Assembly: GCF_000236905.1 (NCBI RefSeq)
Contig: NC_016529.1
Location: forward strand, 310,001 to 374,000
Source: Tetrapisispora phaffii CBS 4417
Lineage: Eukaryota > Ascomycota > Saccharomycetes > Saccharomycetales > Saccharomycetaceae
Reading direction: 5' to 3'
DNA length: 64,000 nucleotides
Translations under genes and position numbers: made by a program
Shown here: positions 8,729 through 19,492 of the stretch, in pieces
Numbering within the stretch: position 1 is the stretch's first letter
Layout of the letters: every line of letters begins with the position of its first letter
The notes under the pieces: generated by a model
What the model was told of the DNA's origin: nothing
The model's database searches: none
What the model saw: the letters and a program-made list of their open reading frames with translations, nothing else

Positions 8729-9892
8729 ATGTCTCACAGAAAATACGAAGCTCCACGTCACGGTCATTTAGGTTTCTTACCAAGAAAGAGAGCCGCCTCT
8801 GTTAGAGGTAAGGTTAGAGCTTTCCCAAAGGACGACAAGTCTAAGCCTGTTGCTTTAACTTCCTTCTTAGGTTACAAGGCCGGTATGACTACCATTGTCA
8901 GAGACTTAGACAGACCAGGTTCCAAGTTCCACAAGAGAGAAATTGTTGAAGCTGTTACTGTCGTCGACACTCCAGAAATTGTTGTTGTCGGTGTCGTCGG
9001 TTACGTCGAAACCCCAAGAGGTTTAAGATCTTTAACCACTGTCTGGGCTGAACATTTATCTGATGAAGTCAAGAGAAGATTCTACAAGAACTGGTACAAG
9101 TCTAAGAAGAAGGCTTTCACCAAGTACTCTGCCAAATACGCCCAAGAAGGTGCTGGTATTGAAAGAGAATTAGCTAGAATCAAGAAGTACGCTTCTGTTG
9201 TCAGAGTCTTAGTCCACACTCAAGTTAGAAAGACTCCATTAGTTCAAAAGAAGGCTCACTTAGCTGAAATTCAATTGAACGGTGGTTCTATCTCTGAAAA
9301 GGTTGACTGGGCCAGAGAACATTTCGAAAAGACCGTCGCTGTCGACTCCGTCTTTGAACAAAACGAAATGATCGATGTTGTCGCTGTCACCAAGGGTCAC
9401 GGTTTCGAAGGTGTTACCCACAGATGGGGTACCAAGAGATTACCAAGAAAGACTCATAGAGGTCTAAGAAAGGTTGCTTGTATCGGTCCATGGCATCCAG
9501 CCCACGTTATGTGGTCTGTTGCCAGAGCTGGTCAAAACGGTTACCATCACAGAACTTCCATCAACCACAAGATCTACAGAGTCGGTAAGGCTGGTGATGA
9601 AGCTTCTGCTGCTACTAACTTCGACAGAACCAAGAAGACCATTAACCCAATGGGTGGTTTCGTTCAATACGGTAACGTTAACAACGATTTCATCATGGTT
9701 AAGGGTTCTATCCCAGGTACCAAGAAGAGAGTTGTTACTTTAAGAAAATCCTTATACACTAACACCTCCAGAAAGGCCTTAGAAGAAGTTACCTTAAAAT
9801 GGATTGACACAGCTTCTAAGTTCGGTAAGGGTAGATTCCAAACTCCAGCTGAAAAGCACGCTTTCATGGGTACTTTAAAGAAGGATTTATAA
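8729..9892 (+). CDS. RPL3: 60S ribosomal protein L3 (uL3)
   Basis: uL3 is a core large-subunit protein next to the peptidyl-transferase centre. The product is 387 residues, the same length as in S. cerevisiae. It begins [20 protein letters not shown] and contains the conserved [13 protein letters not shown], the W-finger/basic region [20 protein letters not shown] (the histidine that is methylated in S. cerevisiae lies in this stretch), and IGPWHPAHV. Codon use is very biased (TTA/GGT/AGA/GTC), unlike the neighbours, as expected for a highly expressed gene. It has no intron. The start is the ATG at 8729, preceded by an A-rich leader. Order next to the YOR062C-like gene and YNG1 matches S. cerevisiae YOR062C-YOR063W-YOR064C. 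Confidence 0.98.
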   Translation: MSHRKYEAPRHGHLGFLPRKRAASVRGKVRAFPKDDKSKPVALTSFLGYKAGMTTIVRDLDRPGSKFHKREIVEAVTVVDTPEIVVVGVVGYVETPRGLRSLTTVWAEHLSDEVKRRFYKNWYKSKKKAFTKYSAKYAQEGAGIERELARIKKYASVVRVLVHTQVRKTPLVQKKAHLAEIQLNGGSISEKVDWAREHFEKTVAVDSVFEQNEMIDVVAVTKGHGFEGVTHRWGTKRLPRKTHRGLRKVACIGPWHPAHVMWSVARAGQNGYHHRTSINHKIYRVGKAGDEASAATNFDRTKKTINPMGGFVQYGNVNNDFIMVKGSIPGTKKRVVTLRKSLYTNTSRKALEEVTLKWIDTASKFGKGRFQTPAEKHAFMGTLKKDL

Positions 9893-10055
9893 ATTGTTAA
9901 TTGATATTTTTATATTATAAAAAAATATTTATATAATTATTATTTAATTTAACATTTTATTGTGGTTCTTTCCACTTCTCAATTATTATAAGATATTCTT
10001 TTTCAATAATAGCTTCTTGAAATATGTTCAATGTTAATTATCTTAAGTGTATTCA

Positions 10056-10808
10056 TTAATAAAATCTCTTTCTTCTCTTCTTCTTTTTTTTCGTTAAGAT
10101 GCTTTTATTTGCATCTGCGCTATTAGTATCATTTAAATCAAGTACTGGATCGCTTGGCGGCACGTTTATGTTCGTTTTGTGAGCAATTTCACGACATGAA
10201 TCACTGCAAAACCATTCACTTGATGGAGCTTTTGTTAAACCTACACATCCATAATGAAACCATTCAATTGGACATTTCTCATTATCACAGGCAATCATTT
10301 GACCATAAGATATATCATTACAATTACAGTACCGTGGTTCATTAGGATCGATCTTACTCACTTTCAATGTTTCATTCATGATATCCTGTCTTATTTGCGA
10401 ATTCATCTCATCCTTATGTTTCTTCAAATTTATCTTGATCAATAGTTTCTTCCCTTTTCTTTTAGTGACTGCTTTCTTAATAGATTTATTAACATCACGT
10501 ATCTCACTGATAGTACTTTTCTTATTTAGATTTCGTTCATGCCTCTTTCGAATGTCGAGAGAAATAGATAGTTCATTTTTGTAATCCTCCAAGTATTCAG
10601 CTTCTTTCTTTACTAAATTTTCCAAATATATAGCCTGTTGTAATCTGCTTAATTTCAAAAATTTCTTCTCTTTATCATTATCACTAGCAGTATCTTTTAA
10701 CGAGTCACATTTAAAATCCAAAGACTGTATAGTCCAAAGAGTTCTAACCAGTTCACTGGGGAAATGATCCAACGTCTTAATGAAATTGTGTCGTATATCG
10801 AAGCTCAT
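10056..10808 (-). CDS. YNG1: Yng1-like ING-family PHD-finger protein (NuA3 subunit)
   Basis: A 250-residue ING-family protein. Yng1 tethers the NuA3 histone H3 acetyltransferase to chromatin by binding H3K4me3. The N-terminal ING helix region MSFDIRHNFIKTLDHFPSEL and a charged coiled region lead to a C-terminal PHD finger, C161-C205: YCNCNDISYGQMIACDNEKC followed by IEWFHYGCVGL and WFCSDSC, with the eight Cys/His ligands intact. A lysine-rich tail (KKKKKRRK) closes the protein. The frame continues upstream to a TTG; I use the ATG at 10808. The choice of Yng1 over Yng2 or Pho23 rests on position beside RPL3 (YOR063W-YOR064C) and on length (S. cerevisiae Yng1 about 219). Confidence 0.85.
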   Translation of the reverse strand: MSFDIRHNFIKTLDHFPSELVRTLWTIQSLDFKCDSLKDTASDNDKEKKFLKLSRLQQAIYLENLVKKEAEYLEDYKNELSISLDIRKRHERNLNKKSTISEIRDVNKSIKKAVTKRKGKKLLIKINLKKHKDEMNSQIRQDIMNETLKVSKIDPNEPRYCNCNDISYGQMIACDNEKCPIEWFHYGCVGLTKAPSSEWFCSDSCREIAHKTNINVPPSDPVLDLNDTNSADANKSILTKKKKKRRKRFY

Positions 10809-11430
10809 CTTACTCAACTACCTCCAATAGTTTTTCGATACATTAGAACAACAAAGATATCTTTTTATCATGTCATATTCCATACTACAGTACTCTTGTC
10901 AGCATCATTTTGTATATTTAAATATCTATTTGTTATCATTTCACTTTTCGTGTTGTATCAAAAAGCGTCATAACCTCATTTGTCAAGAAGCATCGCAAGT
11001 ATCATAAAGTCATATATAACAATATATTTGTCTTTTAGATGTCACTGTAATCTGTAATTACATATGTAGTAGGAATTTATTCTGATGAAAGATATCTTCT
11101 ATTGATTTTCAACCTTATAAGATATAATTTGTGCTCGATAGTAAAATGAATAATAATAATTTCATATTTTGTTTACCTACTAAACATTTGGTTGCCTGAA
11201 GTGAAATCTCAGCTTCAAGAGGGAAAACAAGAGAAGTTTGAAATAAATATAAGTCTTCACAACATTTATTTATAAATTAAATATAATATTGAGTTTGCAT
11301 AGATCACCAAACGACAAAACTGACAATGATACAGCTTAATCATTAGTATTATTATCTAATATTCCACACACACACATATATGTATATATATCTACTTCTA
11401 TATCTACTTGATGTTTTAAATGAATGATCT
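10809..11430. other. Intergenic: YNG1 promoter and ALG8 3' region
   Basis: No gene supported. In S. cerevisiae CYT1 and MSA1 lie between YNG1 and ALG8; neither is present here. A CA/TA microsatellite lies at 11366-11392. Confidence 0.6.
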
Positions 11431-13158
11431 TTAAACCCATAATAATTCATCAAAATTGTACAGCCATGACAAACCAATCCAGGAACTGATGATACCTACT
11501 GAACAATAGACACTATACGTCATTAAAGGTAGGAACGAAAAATGTTCTAGTATTGGAAATTTCAATTTTAGAACGCTGATTAATTCAGTTCCATATATCA
11601 TTGGGATTAATAAAATGATATAAATGATTGCAAGTCTGTCCAAAAAGAATACTCTTCTTTGAACACTAGTCGATAGACTAGTAGTCTTTCTAAATGCACT
11701 GTAGTATAAAATAAACCAACAAAAAGTGTACAAAATTTTCAGTAAGAAGTCTTGGTTTTCAAACAGTAATGGGAATAATGAAACATAACCAGCGGCTGTA
11801 ACCAACATGAATGATATTAATAGTCTTCTATCAGAGACAACTAAAAAGGAAAATGGTATAATCACTAGCATAATAGCTTTTTCATGAACATGCCATCCAA
11901 ATAAATATGATGCCATACCACATAAAGTTAACGAACCAATAAATCTTTTATATGATGGATCAAACAAAAGTGGAATAACTGCTAATATTTGGTAGAATAA
12001 AGTCAATAAGAACGTTAATTTAGGGGTAATCTGAGGTAAAATAACAAAAAAATAATCTTGTACTAAACCTTTTGTACCGTTATTATTTTGAGCCATACGT
12101 TCTCTGATTTCGGCAGCAGTTTTTGGTAAGATAGGAGAAGACGTGAAACTCAGCATTAATTTGTGGACATATGGAAATCTTAGCATAACAAATGTTAAAA
12201 CTTTGTCAATGAAGGAATACATTGCCCAAAAGTTTGGTGCCCAATAAGCATGGGTTAAACCTCTTGAGAAAGGAAATAATCTGCTCAACACCTGAGGAAG
12301 TTGAAAAATAAATGGAGCAAAACAGATAGTAAAAATACCACTTACAATGCCCGCAAGTTTAAATAATCTTTTCCATTGAATCACACTTTGTAAGTCCATG
12401 TAGCTCTTAAATTTAAAATTTTCGAAGTTTAAGACATATGCTCGTAATAGGAAGACAAAATAGCATGGTGCTAGATATAAAAATATATGTTTAAAACATA
12501 AACTAATTGAATAGAATACGGCACATGCCAAATATTTTTTTTGTTTTGCTGCTACGATGGATGCGATAAAAATAGCAAACAAAAATCCATTATATTGGAA
12601 ATGTATATGATCAATAATCAAAAAACCTGGAGATAAAACAATACTCGAGGCAACCACGAAACATTGTCCTCTCTCCTTCGAGTTACTAGTATTAATATAA
12701 TATTGCAACACAGCAAATAATAAAATTTCACTAATTATAACCGTTAATCTTTGGAATACAATAGTAGGTAAACCAAATTGACCAACTTCCACAATATCTA
12801 GACATCCATCATTTTTAACAATTTCAGGAGCGAATCTTGATAATACCCACTCAAAATAGGCAAAAAATGGTGGATAATCTAATGTCCATTCACTCGTATT
12901 TTCATAGTACCATTTACTAATCGGCAGGTTACTTGTAATAGCCAACCAGTTCCTATGAACATCAAAATCTGTACTATAATAACCTGGAATCAATAACAAT
13001 TTAAGAAACAAAGAACTTATCCAAAAATTCCACAACGAAAACCTTCTATCTTGTACTTTCTCATCATATACATCTGTCTCCATTACAGAAATATCATCCT
13101 CACTTTCAACCACAACTGATTTATCATCGTCCTCATAAAAATATTCATCATCAGACAT
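11431..13158 (-). CDS. ALG8: Alg8, dolichyl-P-Glc glucosyltransferase of the ER
   Basis: Alg8 adds the second glucose to the lipid-linked oligosaccharide Glc1Man9GlcNAc2-PP-dolichol on the lumenal side of the ER membrane, before transfer to proteins. The product is 575 residues (S. cerevisiae about 577). After an acidic cytosolic N-terminus (YFYEDDDKSVVVESEDD) come many transmembrane segments, starting with FWISSLFLKLLLIPGYYSTD. The first lumenal loop has the GT-C motif DYPPFFAYFEW, and HIHFQYNGFLF is a second family motif; both are shared by Alg6 and Alg8, but the FAYFEW variant fits Alg8. GWHVHEKAIMLVIIPFSFL is conserved near the end. Its place before VPS5 matches YOR067C-YOR069W, with VAM10 not visible as a separate gene. 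Confidence 0.95.
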   Translation of the reverse strand: MSDDEYFYEDDDKSVVVESEDDISVMETDVYDEKVQDRRFSLWNFWISSLFLKLLLIPGYYSTDFDVHRNWLAITSNLPISKWYYENTSEWTLDYPPFFAYFEWVLSRFAPEIVKNDGCLDIVEVGQFGLPTIVFQRLTVIISEILLFAVLQYYINTSNSKERGQCFVVASSIVLSPGFLIIDHIHFQYNGFLFAIFIASIVAAKQKKYLACAVFYSISLCFKHIFLYLAPCYFVFLLRAYVLNFENFKFKSYMDLQSVIQWKRLFKLAGIVSGIFTICFAPFIFQLPQVLSRLFPFSRGLTHAYWAPNFWAMYSFIDKVLTFVMLRFPYVHKLMLSFTSSPILPKTAAEIRERMAQNNNGTKGLVQDYFFVILPQITPKLTFLLTLFYQILAVIPLLFDPSYKRFIGSLTLCGMASYLFGWHVHEKAIMLVIIPFSFLVVSDRRLLISFMLVTAAGYVSLFPLLFENQDFLLKILYTFCWFILYYSAFRKTTSLSTSVQRRVFFLDRLAIIYIILLIPMIYGTELISVLKLKFPILEHFSFLPLMTYSVYCSVGIISSWIGLSWLYNFDELLWV

Positions 13159-13614
13159 TTTTTCAGTCGATTTATAGAACTAAGAAATGAATGAAGTTAA
13201 CTATTTTTTAGCTAAAATATTAACAACTGTAACTTCACTATTGACTAAGATCTTATTTATTGCTATCCAGAGATTAAACAATCAATTATTTAAACCAATG
13301 TTACTCATTCAATATTTAAATTCATTGAATCATTGTTGCTTTTAATTTAATTTATTTCGGAATGCGCTTCATTTTAATATCGAAATAACGAATCAACTTA
13401 TTAAATATATAAAACTTTTGAAATCTTCAAGTTAAATAAATTGAAACATTGTATTGAGAAGTGTTAATTCGATACTGCTCCTTTTGTCGACAAGAAGTGT
13501 AGTGCCAGCAGAGGTTATTAATTAGCTTTCCTAATTTATTTGATATTACTACGATTCAGAGAACAAAAATTAAATGGGCTACCTGTTTTAAGATAAAGTT
13601 TATTTTTATGAACA
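13159..13614. promoter_or_regulatory. Divergent promoter ALG8/VPS5, with two short upstream ORFs before VPS5
   Basis: AT-rich. Two upstream ATGs precede the VPS5 start: a 5-codon ORF at 13574-13591 and an 8-codon ORF at 13608-13634 that overlaps the VPS5 ATG out of frame. They matter only if the mRNA starts upstream of them, which the sequence cannot tell. Confidence 0.45.
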
Positions 13615-15624
13615 ATGCCAAATTACAGCCATGATGATTTAACCAAGTCTGTATGGGATGACGAGGTTATAGAAAAGGATTCGATAGAATATAAATATAA
13701 GAATTTTGCTAATATTAATGAAAGTCCCCAAAGTAATATGATCTATTCCGAGTTAGCAGATACATTAAATGTATTAGATATCAAACATGATCCAGATCCA
13801 GAAAATAGTTCTGTGAAATTGGAGTCTAATCCTTTTGAGCAAATTTTTGAAACTAAAGTGGAAACTGTTGTCGACAATTCTAGGACACAGAATATCAATA
13901 TATGGGGTGACCCATTTAAAATGAATACCCAAGATTCTGCCAAAGTGTTTGACTACGACACTGCAATGAGTACCTTAACAGAAATAAATGACGACGAAGG
14001 TACTATATATGAACAAACGGTAACAAATAATGGACTGAGATCCGATGGTTTACTATTTAGTAATGTCTCACCTGTTAAGTTAGGAATTAAAGAAAATAGC
14101 GATAAACCAGAAGAAATAATTTCACCTACTAAACAAAGCATAAAAGGGAAGCTTTTATATAAGAATAAAAGAATACCCAGAAAGACTGAGGTTAATAGTA
14201 TACCGACGTTTGATCCTTTATCAATTATGCATGCAGCATCAACTTCGTTGCCAGACAAGTTAAACGAAACTACATCAGGAAAACAATCTTTCAATCAAGC
14301 CTCAATTAAAAACTTGAAAGGTTCTCTTGTAAATAATGATACTATAGAAATTGATGAAAGCAATACAGAGTCAGAAAATGCTGCAACAATTGGCAACACA
14401 CTAAAAGATTTAAATCCTTTAAAACCATTTACAATAAAAGTAACCAATCCTGAAAAGACAAGCGACTTAGGCTCAACTTATATAAAATATTGCATTACAT
14501 CCGAGTCTGAACTGCTTGAAAATACCACTGTTGAAGTATTTAGAAGATATTCAGATATTAGATGGCTATATCGCCAACTCCAGTATAATCATTGGGGGAA
14601 GATAATTCCTGTACCTCCAGAAAAACAAGTTATTGGTAGATTTGAACAACACTTTATTGAGAGTAGAAGAAAACAAATAGAGATTATGTTAAATAAAATA
14701 GCGAATGATCCTGAACTACAAAATGATACAACTTTTCATATGTTTTTGACTTCAATTGATATTGTTAATGAAAGAAGAAATATGGAGATTGAAACTGGTT
14801 CCAATGCTTCAAATGACAGTAATAACTTATCAGAAGTTCACATAGGTGAAGTTAAACTGCTGGGAAAAGAAGATGGACTTGAAGTAATACGGCAAGGCGG
14901 TTTGGATAAAAATTATAAACCATCGTTAATAAATCTTTCTTTCAATGTTGCACCAAAGTATAACGAAACTAATGAATATTTTAAAAGATGTAAAGAGCGC
15001 TTTTCAAATACAGAATTGAAGTTAGAAAAATTAATTAATGAATTAGAGAAGATCATTCTGGAAAACGCTAACACTGTTGAGTCTATTCATCAATTCACAA
15101 AAATGATTTCAACTTTTATACCGGAAGATGATAGTGATTTTTCAGAGTTATTACGGAATTTTCAAGAGGTTAATAAAGATATTTGCAAAGTTTCGTCGTA
15201 TTTTAACAATACATCGGTATCTGAATTAATGTTTGAATTGATAGCATATAAACAGTCTTTATCAAGCGCAAATGCTATATTAAACCAAAGGAATCAAATA
15301 GGCTATTTTATCGTCATACTTAATAAAGAACTCAAAAAGGTTGAAGATAATATCAGATCACTAAAAAACAGCTCTTTAACGACAGATGATAATCCAAGAA
15401 TCCAAGAATTAAATGCTAAGAAAAGTCTCACAACAACAAGGTTAAATAAAATAAAACGACACTTCATTAATCTTGAAAAAATTTCAAAAACAGAAATTAG
15501 AGCTTTTGATATGATGTATGCCACGGAAAATATGGATAAAATTACAACTTATATCGAATTATCAATAGGTTGCCAACAAAAAGTCATTGAACTTTGGCAG
15601 ACTTTCTATAAAAATAATTTGTAG
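13615..15624 (+). CDS. VPS5: Vps5, retromer sorting nexin (PX-BAR)
   Basis: Vps5 pairs with Vps17 to form the membrane-bending SNX dimer of retromer, which retrieves Vps10 and other receptors from endosome to Golgi. The product is 669 residues (S. cerevisiae 675). An acidic, low-complexity N-terminus (1-265) includes SNPFEQIFETK and WGDPFKMNT. A PX domain (about 270-385) shows FTIKVTNPEKTSDLGSTYIK, the FRRYSDIRWLYRQL block with the phosphoinositide-binding RRYS, and IIPVPPEKQV. A C-terminal coiled BAR region (about 430-665) runs from YNETNEYFKRCKERFSNTEL to VIELWQTFYKN. The start is the ATG at 13615, although a closer upstream ATG (13608) lies out of frame. Confidence 0.95.
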   Translation: MPNYSHDDLTKSVWDDEVIEKDSIEYKYKNFANINESPQSNMIYSELADTLNVLDIKHDPDPENSSVKLESNPFEQIFETKVETVVDNSRTQNINIWGDPFKMNTQDSAKVFDYDTAMSTLTEINDDEGTIYEQTVTNNGLRSDGLLFSNVSPVKLGIKENSDKPEEIISPTKQSIKGKLLYKNKRIPRKTEVNSIPTFDPLSIMHAASTSLPDKLNETTSGKQSFNQASIKNLKGSLVNNDTIEIDESNTESENAATIGNTLKDLNPLKPFTIKVTNPEKTSDLGSTYIKYCITSESELLENTTVEVFRRYSDIRWLYRQLQYNHWGKIIPVPPEKQVIGRFEQHFIESRRKQIEIMLNKIANDPELQNDTTFHMFLTSIDIVNERRNMEIETGSNASNDSNNLSEVHIGEVKLLGKEDGLEVIRQGGLDKNYKPSLINLSFNVAPKYNETNEYFKRCKERFSNTELKLEKLINELEKIILENANTVESIHQFTKMISTFIPEDDSDFSELLRNFQEVNKDICKVSSYFNNTSVSELMFELIAYKQSLSSANAILNQRNQIGYFIVILNKELKKVEDNIRSLKNSSLTTDDNPRIQELNAKKSLTTTRLNKIKRHFINLEKISKTEIRAFDMMYATENMDKITTYIELSIGCQQKVIELWQTFYKNNL

Positions 15625-15810
15625 TTTTCAATATATAGTTATCAACGATATCAATTATTCTATAAAAATATACCGATATTTACTGTTCGTCTCTATTCGA
15701 AGTATTAGATGCTGTAGACATGAGAGGAAAAGTTATGCTTTTATTTCAATAATAACCTAACCGACCTACGTATCAGTTCCACTTCAATTATTCCAGATAA
15801 TTCAAAGATT

Positions 15811-17724
15811 TCATAACCAGTGTGAGGTTGCATCCTTATATAAAGATTGCCAAATAAACGCTTCACTCAGAAGCATTTCAATATCATTTTCTTCCCACTC
15901 AGAAGTGGGAGGATTCTGCAAAAATGTGATTATTTCTTGGAAATCCATATCTAGTAGCTTATCACTCCATTTGATCAAAAATGCAGCGCAAACAAACACA
16001 TGAAATTCATTCAAACTAGAGTAACTAGCCCTATTGTTTTCATCAGCACTAGATGACATGGTTTTCGATAAACCACCAGATGCATTAAATGGACTGTTTA
16101 AGTTTTGAAAAGTTGCGGTGGGTTGTTCCGTTGGTGTTCTAATGTATGAATTGGCAATCATCGGCGTTTGTATCATCGTTGTTTCTAATGAAGTTTCCGC
16201 CAAATATGTATCCCACATCCTGATAACTGCATCAATTTTAAATTCTCTCATCAACAAACAGTTCATCCATCTAAAGGCAAATTGCATAAATTCAACATTC
16301 TCATCTTGGAAATGATTATAAAGATCTATATCAATTCTTTTCACCAATTGGCTCAAGTTTTTAACCTGTTTTATTATACCCGGTTGGCCATGAATATAAT
16401 TATCAGTTATTTGTTCAAGTAGTTTTGTCAAACACCAAAATGTATCAGCTTCTAAATCTATTATTTGCTCTGAAGTCATGTAAGTAGCTGGATCAATCGT
16501 TTCTACCTTGTCTACCTGAGTCGTTGGTAAATATTCGGTCAAAAACGTTTGAAAAAATGGAGTTACTATATCATTAATACCTTGCACATACCCACTAGCA
16601 GGATGCCTAATTGCCCATAGATATAGAATCCTTTGTAAACTATTCTGTACTGTTTTGAATTGATATAATGGAATGGTGGGATTGGTTCTTGGTATATCAA
16701 TTTCTATCTGATGCCAAGTTGGAATATCTCTGTTGTGTTCATCTGAGAATATATGATCTATTCCATCTTTGTATTCTTGTCTCTTCCTTTTACAATGGGG
16801 CTCTTGTCTTTTTATATTTGCTGGTAAATATCCAATCAATAATTTCCAGACCTTTGGCCTATGAATTTTTGGTATACCATTCCAACTAATTGTCCTCAAC
16901 TCTTGTTGATTAACTATTTTTTTATCATTCACAATGTTATCGAATTTGGCAATTCTTTGCATTAACGAGTTTAACTCTTGCGCTTCCCTTTCATTTTCCA
17001 ATTCTAATTTTGATTTTAATTCTGAGCTTTGAGTGTGCTGTAATTGAGGCAATTGAGGATACGAATACTGATTGGAACTTGTATTCTTTACAGAATAAGA
17101 TGTTTGAATAGAGGAATTTGTAAGTTTCTTTGATAAGCCATACTGTTCTTCATGATTAATCGGAGTGCCCGGCACCGAAAATGTGTCTGAATTACTTCTC
17201 GAGATGCCTCCATTAGCAACAGTAGGAATTGGCATATTAGAATCATCAATAACAGCACTCCAATCCTCATCCAAATCTTTAAAATAGGTATTCAGCTTAG
17301 GGGTACCATTGGCATTGTTACTGAAATTGTATGATTTTTTAGCGCTTCCATTCTCATGATAAGAAGAGGAAGTATGACGATTATTATTATTTTCTGAATT
17401 CATAATCGAATTACTTTGAGAAGGACTGCTATACCTCATAGGCGAATACGAGCTTGATGATCTAATAGCTGACGTTTGTTGTTTTGCCATGGCATCAAAA
17501 TTACCAGACCCATTCACAGGTCTTACCGGAGATCTTAAATCATTGCTTGTTGTACGAACTGGAGTTTCATGCAATGGAGGATTATTCACAGCAGAAGAGG
17601 ATGAAGACACTTTCAAGGATTTCATCAGCGTGTTCACCAAACTGATATTACTCCCATTTGAGTGGTGAATTCCCCTCGTATTATCCTTTTGATACATTTC
17701 CTTAGATCCATTCTTATGACCCAT
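15811..17724 (-). CDS. GYP1: Gyp1, Ypt1 GTPase-activating protein (TBC domain)
   Basis: Gyp1 is a cis-Golgi Rab GAP acting on Ypt1. The product is 637 residues, the same as recalled for S. cerevisiae. A long Ser/Asn/Gln-rich N-terminal region (1-275) precedes the TBC domain (about 280-615). The entry motif is SWNGIPKIHRPKVWKLLIGY. The arginine finger is in EIDIPRTNPTIPLYQ (IxxDxxR type) and the glutamine finger in SGYVQGINDIVTPF. The segment QFAFRWMNCLLMREF contains the FxWxxxLxxREF signature of TBC domains. Both catalytic fingers are intact, so it should be active. It is convergent with VPS5, as in YOR069W-YOR070C. Confidence 0.96.
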   Translation of the reverse strand: MGHKNGSKEMYQKDNTRGIHHSNGSNISLVNTLMKSLKVSSSSSAVNNPPLHETPVRTTSNDLRSPVRPVNGSGNFDAMAKQQTSAIRSSSSYSPMRYSSPSQSNSIMNSENNNNRHTSSSYHENGSAKKSYNFSNNANGTPKLNTYFKDLDEDWSAVIDDSNMPIPTVANGGISRSNSDTFSVPGTPINHEEQYGLSKKLTNSSIQTSYSVKNTSSNQYSYPQLPQLQHTQSSELKSKLELENEREAQELNSLMQRIAKFDNIVNDKKIVNQQELRTISWNGIPKIHRPKVWKLLIGYLPANIKRQEPHCKRKRQEYKDGIDHIFSDEHNRDIPTWHQIEIDIPRTNPTIPLYQFKTVQNSLQRILYLWAIRHPASGYVQGINDIVTPFFQTFLTEYLPTTQVDKVETIDPATYMTSEQIIDLEADTFWCLTKLLEQITDNYIHGQPGIIKQVKNLSQLVKRIDIDLYNHFQDENVEFMQFAFRWMNCLLMREFKIDAVIRMWDTYLAETSLETTMIQTPMIANSYIRTPTEQPTATFQNLNSPFNASGGLSKTMSSSADENNRASYSSLNEFHVFVCAAFLIKWSDKLLDMDFQEIITFLQNPPTSEWEENDIEMLLSEAFIWQSLYKDATSHWL

Positions 17725-18439
17725 ACTAGGCTAGTGTGTTAACAATTAATTTATTAAGTATTCTTTCAATATGTTAATTCCAAAAATTTAATTTGAAATC
17801 AATACAGTTGACAAACAAATACCTCCAAGTCGAAATTTATATTTTAAGTTCAGTATTTCAGTATACCAATTGTTTATTTATACTTGTTGCAAGTATTAAA
17901 AACAGCAGCAACCTTCTTTTTCCTTTATATATATAATGATAATAGAAGGAAAACTAAGCACAAATATGACTATTAACCACTTGTCTTGTCTTGTCCTGTT
18001 CCTCGCTAGATGTTAAACCAAGTCTTTATAAAAACACACCCTCGAAGTGAAAGATGCTCCCTTATCAAACACTACCAATTACAATCTACAATAGTATAAA
18101 TAAACAACTAATCCTTATAAATAAACATATGTTATCTCTTGTATTTGCTCTTTAAATTTACTTTTCAGTTTACATCTTTTAATTTTGAAATTAGTAGCGA
18201 TAAAGTGTCACCATAAAAGAAAGAGACATAGCCTATACGACCAAGAGATAATAGACATCTTTAAAAAGAAAGCAGGTTTAATGAATTGTCTGTATGTATA
18301 TATAAATTTATGGTTGATAGATTTCTATTACAGTTGATTGTTGTACATACTTGGATTTATATACTTGCTGCGATATATTGTACATGTGGTTTAGAAGATT
18401 GTGCGTGCATTTTTGTTTTTAATTACCTGGTGAAAGAGT
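17725..18439. other. Intergenic: GYP1 promoter and RPF2 3' region
   Basis: 715 bases with no supported gene. AT-rich with an imperfect CTTGT repeat (ACTTGTCTTGTCTTGTCC, 17980-17997). Here the gene order passes from chromosome XV-type (GYP1) to chromosome XI-type (RPF2) neighbours; S. cerevisiae genes near these borders (NRT1, TRZ1, MTD1) are missing. Confidence 0.5.
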
Positions 18440-19492
18440 TTATTTCCTTTGCTTCTTTTTGGTAGGCTCTTCATCTGCACTTTCATCATCGGCAGTGACG
18501 AAGTCTTCACCATAAGTATCTTCTTCACCGTTAAGGGCTGGATTCAATTCAGTTTCACTCTCATTCAAATAAGCCTCTTCATCATCTGAATTGACTTGAT
18601 CAAATCTTGACTTTAGACCCTTCATCTTTCTTGTTTGCATTTGGTTGATGTCTTGCTTACCCAAATGGATTCTGCCGATCTTGTCACCCATCAAGTCCTT
18701 TTCTATATTCTTATGCACCTTCGACTCCAATTGTTTAGCCTTCTTGAAAGCTTCTCTTTCCATGTCTTGAGATGGAGTATGGATTCTACCGATTTTGAAG
18801 TCCAAACGCGGCCCAATTTCGTTCAGCTCGACTCTAGGTAAACGACGTCCACCTTGCTCCGATTTGTACGTCTTCAGCTTATAAACTCTGAACAGCACGT
18901 TTGGCAAAGCTTCACCGTCCTGGAAATCACCTTGAACAGTGACGGAAATAATATGTTGCAGGCCTGCAACATCTTGCAAATCAGTGGTCTCGCCTCTAAA
19001 GAAGTCCAAGAACAAAGATTTAATCTGTTTGTAGACTGGATGAGTGTCAAAGGCAGCACCTTGGAAGGAGAACATTGGTTTCAAACCTACTGCGAAAGTT
19101 TGTGATCTGAAATCTTCCAACAACTTGTAGTTTTCAGCTACCATCAGCTCGATCATGTCGTAGATCTTGTAGCCAAACGTACGCACGAAAGTCAAGTTGT
19201 TCTTTCTCTTCTTGGAACTGGTACTCAATACAATCAAAGAGGCATCATTTTTTTCACTGAAAAATTCTAGTTGCTCAGTCTCTTCAAAAGGATGGATATT
19301 ATTCTTTCTCTCGAACCTCTTAATAAACGGCTTCTTCAAAGCACCCAGATCAACAGTAACATCATGCAACAACTTATTAGAAGTTTGACCTGGAACAAAA
19401 AGAGCTTTCTTAACATTCTCAACTAATTTGGATTCTTTTTTCTCCAAAGCTCTCTTGGCTCTGTTATTCTTAGGTTTGACAGTTCTGATCAT
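18440..19492 (-). CDS. RPF2: Rpf2, Brix-domain 60S assembly factor
   Basis: Rpf2 acts with Rrs1 to load 5S RNP (5S rRNA, L5, L11) into pre-60S particles in the nucleolus. Taking the ATG at 19492 (MIRTVKPKNNRAKRALEKKE) gives 350 residues against 344 in S. cerevisiae; the frame runs 21 codons further upstream but that part has no family counterpart. The Brix domain covers about 28-260, with FFSEKNDASLIVLSTSSKKR, GYKIYDMIELMV, FQGAAFDTHPVYKQIKSLF and DVAGLQHIISVTVQGDF. GPRLDFKIGRIHTPS follows, and the C-terminus is acidic then basic (KKKQRK). A perfect 20-bp DNA palindrome at 18953-18972 lies within the conserved DVAGLQH codons. It is divergent from NUP133, as in YKR081C-YKR082W. Confidence 0.96.
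   Translation of the reverse strand: MIRTVKPKNNRAKRALEKKESKLVENVKKALFVPGQTSNKLLHDVTVDLGALKKPFIKRFERKNNIHPFEETEQLEFFSEKNDASLIVLSTSSKKRKNNLTFVRTFGYKIYDMIELMVAENYKLLEDFRSQTFAVGLKPMFSFQGAAFDTHPVYKQIKSLFLDFFRGETTDLQDVAGLQHIISVTVQGDFQDGEALPNVLFRVYKLKTYKSEQGGRRLPRVELNEIGPRLDFKIGRIHTPSQDMEREAFKKAKQLESKVHKNIEKDLMGDKIGRIHLGKQDINQMQTRKMKGLKSRFDQVNSDDEEAYLNESETELNPALNGEEDTYGEDFVTADDESADEEPTKKKQRK

Noticed and set aside
18953..18972. 20-bp perfect palindrome in RPF2 as a regulatory site
   Set aside because: It encodes the conserved DVAGLQH motif of Brix proteins, so the palindrome is probably a by-product of codon choice.
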